A stretch of DNA of 64,000 bases from Virgibacillus_O xinjiangensis (GTDB taxonomy: Bacteria > Bacillota > Bacilli > Bacillales > Amphibacillaceae): NCBI RefSeq assembly GCF_042643145.1, contig NZ_JBHRSA010000034.1, positions 62,001 to 126,000 of the forward strand, read 5' to 3'. The notes under the pieces were generated by a model that worked only from the letters and a program-made list of their open reading frames with translations, was not told where the DNA came from and made no database searches. A program made the translations under genes and the position numbers. How positions within the stretch are numbered: position 1 is the first letter of the stretch; every line of letters begins with the position of its first letter. Of the stretch, positions 61,840 to 64,000 are shown in pieces.

Positions 61840-62610
61840 ATGGAAAAGCAATCGATACGTGTATTAAAAGAATTATTGGCTGCCGGGGAGTTGGACGACC
61901 AGAAGGTCTGTGAACTGAAAAGTGACACCAGGAAAGGTGTCCAACAACTCGTGAAAGCGTATGAAAGAGAAAAACAGACGGAACTTCAGCTGGAGAATAA
62001 ATTTCATGAAATGGGTTTGTATGAGAGAAAGGCCCGGGCAGCTGGCAAAAGATACATAGCGGGAATAGATGAAGCAGGCAGAGGCCCCCTTGCTGGACCG
62101 CTCGTGGCTGCAGCTGTCATACTCCCCGAAAATTTTAAATTGCTGGGATTGAATGATTCTAAACAACTAACCGAATCATCAAGAACAGTGTTTTGTGAAA
62201 TGATCAAGGAACAGGCAGTTAGTTATGGCATCTCCATCATCAGCAATGAGGAAATTGATAAGATCAATGTACACGAAGCGGCCAAACAGGCAATGGTAGA
62301 GGCGGTATCTCAACTCGAACCTGCTCCGGATCACTTGTTAATTGATGCAATGGAACTGGAGGGATATCTTTACAGTTCGGAGTCGCTCGTAAAAGGAGAT
62401 AGTAAAAGTATTTCTATAGCTGCAGCGAGTGTGCTTGCCAAAGTGACACGAGATGAGAAAATGAGAGAACTGCACAAACAATATCCGATGTATGACTTTG
62501 CGTCAAACATGGGCTATGGAACCAAGCATCATATGAAGGCGCTACAGGAACACGGGAGCACACCTTTTCATCGAAGGTCTTTTGCTCCAGTCAAAGATCT
62601 GAATGGATGA
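61840..62610 (+). CDS. rnhB: Ribonuclease HII
   Basis: Removes ribonucleotides from DNA and RNA of RNA-DNA hybrids. The 256-residue protein has an N-terminal extension of about 65 residues, typical of Firmicutes, then IAGIDEAGRGPLAGPLVAAAV with the first catalytic acidic residues, LIDAMEL, and the SIAAASVLAKVTRD stretch. CAGGTG precedes the ATG. ylqG and ylqH, which follow in B. subtilis, are absent; sucC comes next. Confidence 0.97.
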   Translation: MEKQSIRVLKELLAAGELDDQKVCELKSDTRKGVQQLVKAYEREKQTELQLENKFHEMGLYERKARAAGKRYIAGIDEAGRGPLAGPLVAAAVILPENFKLLGLNDSKQLTESSRTVFCEMIKEQAVSYGISIISNEEIDKINVHEAAKQAMVEAVSQLEPAPDHLLIDAMELEGYLYSSESLVKGDSKSISIAAASVLAKVTRDEKMRELHKQYPMYDFASNMGYGTKHHMKALQEHGSTPFHRRSFAPVKDLNG

Positions 62611-62673
62611 AAGGATCAGGAAAAGTGGGAGAAAATCCCAGAGAGAACGATTACAAATAGTTTTTTCAATAAG

Positions 62674-62702
62674 TTGTGAAATGTGCAGTTTTTTTATACA
62701 AT
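62674..62702 (+). promoter_or_regulatory. Promoter of sucCD
   Basis: TTGTGA (62674-62679) and TACAAT (62697-62702) are 17 bases apart, 33 bases before sucC. Confidence 0.65.
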
Positions 62703-62735
62703 AGGTATGCACGAATATGGATAGGAGGATGTAGG

Positions 62736-63896
62736 ATGAATATTCATGAATATCAAGGCAAGGACGTATTGCGAGAATTTGGTGTAAACGTTCCCAATGG
62801 GTATGTTGCACATAGTGTCGATGAGGCGGTGCAAGCAGCAGAAAAGCTCGGCAGTGCTGTTACAGTAGTAAAAGCACAAATCCATGCTGGCGGTCGCGGG
62901 AAAGCCGGTGGGGTTAAGATTGCGAAAAATTTGGATGAGGTTCGTACATATGCTGATGAGATTTTGGGAAAAACACTGGTTACTCATCAGACTGGTCCGG
63001 AAGGAAAAGAAGTTAAGCGCTTGCTGATCGAAGAAGGAAGTGATATCCAGAAGGAGTACTATGTCGGTGTTGTCCTTGACCGCACAACATCCCGTGTAGT
63101 CATGATGGCTTCTGAAGAAGGCGGTACAGAAATTGAAGAAGTGGCTGCTGAAACTCCTGAGAAAATTTTCCAGGAAGTGATCGATCCTGTAGTTGGTCTA
63201 TTACCTTATCAGGCTCGCAGACTTGCATTCAATATCAACATCCCGAATGAACTTCTGGGACAAGCTGTTAAATTCATGACAGGCCTATATACTGCATTTG
63301 TGGAAAAAGACTGCTCTGTTGCAGAAATCAATCCACTGGTGACTACTGGCGATGGAGAAGTATTGGCGCTTGATGCCAAGTTGAACTTTGACGACAATGC
63401 TTTGTTCCGTCAAAAGGACGTCCAAGATCTACGTGACTTGGATGAAGAGGATGAGAAGGAAATCGAAGCTTCCAAATATGATTTGAGTTACGTAGCATTA
63501 GATGGGAATATCGGCTGTATGGTTAATGGAGCTGGTCTCGCCATGTCCACAATGGATATTATCAAACATTCCGGCGGAGAACCCGCAAACTTCCTTGATG
63601 TCGGGGGCGGTGCAACTGCAGAAAAGGTTACCGAGGCATTCAAGATCATCTTGTCTGATTCCAATGTAAAAGGAATATTTGTCAATATTTTCGGTGGTAT
63701 CATGAAATGTGATGTTATTGCTGAAGGAGTAGTTGAGGCAACCAAGCAAGTTGGTTTAGAACTACCGCTCGTTGTGCGACTTGAAGGTACGAATGTGGAA
63801 TTGGGTAAAAAGATTCTTGACGAGTCTGGATTGAATATCACTGCTGCAGGGTCAATGGCAGACGGTGCCGAGAAAATCGTTTCCATGGTGAAATAA
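62736..63896 (+). CDS. sucC: Succinyl-CoA synthetase (ADP/GDP-forming), beta subunit
   Basis: With SucD converts succinyl-CoA and ADP or GDP to succinate and the triphosphate in the citric acid cycle. The 386-residue protein has the start NIHEYQGKDVLREFGV, the ATP-grasp domain (KAQIHAGGRGKAGGVK; EINPLVTTGDGEVLALDAKL) and the C-terminal CoA-ligase domain (GGIMKCDVIAEGV). Twenty upstream in-frame codons overlap the promoter; GGAGGATG supports the ATG at 62736. Confidence 0.97.
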   Translation: MNIHEYQGKDVLREFGVNVPNGYVAHSVDEAVQAAEKLGSAVTVVKAQIHAGGRGKAGGVKIAKNLDEVRTYADEILGKTLVTHQTGPEGKEVKRLLIEEGSDIQKEYYVGVVLDRTTSRVVMMASEEGGTEIEEVAAETPEKIFQEVIDPVVGLLPYQARRLAFNINIPNELLGQAVKFMTGLYTAFVEKDCSVAEINPLVTTGDGEVLALDAKLNFDDNALFRQKDVQDLRDLDEEDEKEIEASKYDLSYVALDGNIGCMVNGAGLAMSTMDIIKHSGGEPANFLDVGGGATAEKVTEAFKIILSDSNVKGIFVNIFGGIMKCDVIAEGVVEATKQVGLELPLVVRLEGTNVELGKKILDESGLNITAAGSMADGAEKIVSMVK

Positions 63897-63957
63897 TATC
63901 TATACTTTTAATTATTACGGACAAAACGTACAGTTCATATAGAAAGGACGGACGAAG

Positions 63958-64000
63958 ATGAGTATATATATCAATAAAGATACAAAAGTGATTGTCCAGG
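63958..64000 (+). CDS. sucD: Succinyl-CoA synthetase alpha subunit, N-terminal fragment (cut by window end)
   Basis: Only the first 14 residues (MSIYINKDTKVIVQ) are in the window. They match the SucD start, which binds CoA and carries the phosphohistidine further on. AAAGGACGGACG lies before the ATG, 61 bases after sucC. Confidence 0.9.
   Translation, partial: MSIYINKDTKVIVQ

Noticed and set aside
1..64000. CRISPR array, insertion sequence, prophage, tRNA or rRNA gene
   Set aside because: No direct-repeat array, transposase, integrase or tRNA-like fold was seen; gene content and order are core chromosomal throughout.

Overview
The window is a stretch of core chromosome from an endospore-forming, low-GC Gram-positive bacterium of the order Bacillales, most likely a Bacillaceae genus outside Bacillus subtilis itself. 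This is inferred from near-identity in sequence style and gene order to the B. subtilis sigG-to-sucD region, from sporulation genes (sigG, spoVM, a YlmC/YmxH gene), and from Firmicutes-type regulation: a T-box, PyrR attenuators, a FapR operator, strong AGGAGG ribosome sites and frequent TTG/GTG starts. I see no mobile element, integrase, tRNA, rRNA or CRISPR array. Both ends cut genes: sigG at the left and sucD at the right.

Layout. 1-4.7 kb: end of sigG, then the ylmC-ylmD-ylmE-sepF-ylmG-ylmH-divIVA septum and cell-pole cluster. 4.7-9.3 kb: an isoleucine T-box and ileS, then lspA and an RluD-type pseudouridine synthase. 9.3-21.1 kb: a complete pyrimidine operon, pyrR-pyrP-pyrB-pyrC-carA-carB-pyrK-pyrD-pyrF-pyrE, with two PyrR attenuators and tight start/stop overlaps. 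21.1-22.5 kb: a LysR-type regulator and an Ohr peroxidase. 22.5-27.1 kb: rqcH on the minus strand and a calcium P-type ATPase. 27.3-39.7 kb: remA, gmk, rpoZ, coaBC, priA, fmt, rsmB, prpC, prkC, rsgA, rpe, thiN, spoVM. 39.8-46.1 kb: rpmB (minus), the yloU-fakA pair, an AzgA-type purine permease (minus), recG. 46.1-50.6 kb: FapR-controlled lipid operon fapR-plsX-fabD-fabG-acpP, then rnc. 50.6-60.2 kb: a DUF1128 gene (minus), smc, ftsY, ylxM, ffh, rpsP, khpA, ylqD, rimM, trmD, rplS. 60.3-64.0 kb: lepB, rbgA, rnhB, sucC and the start of sucD.

How the genes work together. The clusters serve cell division (SepF, DivIVA), de novo UMP synthesis, protein export (Ffh, FtsY, LepB, LspA), translation and ribosome assembly (RimM, TrmD, RbgA, RsgA, L19, L28, S16), membrane lipid synthesis and the PrpC/PrkC phosphorylation switch. 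The plan is conserved, so novelty is limited. What stands out is differences from the B. subtilis plan: missing neighbours (ylmA, ylyA, yloC, def, rlmN, sdaAB/sdaAA, ylqG/ylqH), added genes (LysR-Ohr, the purine permease, DUF1128), a missing third PyrR attenuator, and long perfect RNA hairpins at the ends of rnc and khpA. I did not find a convincing new biological system here.
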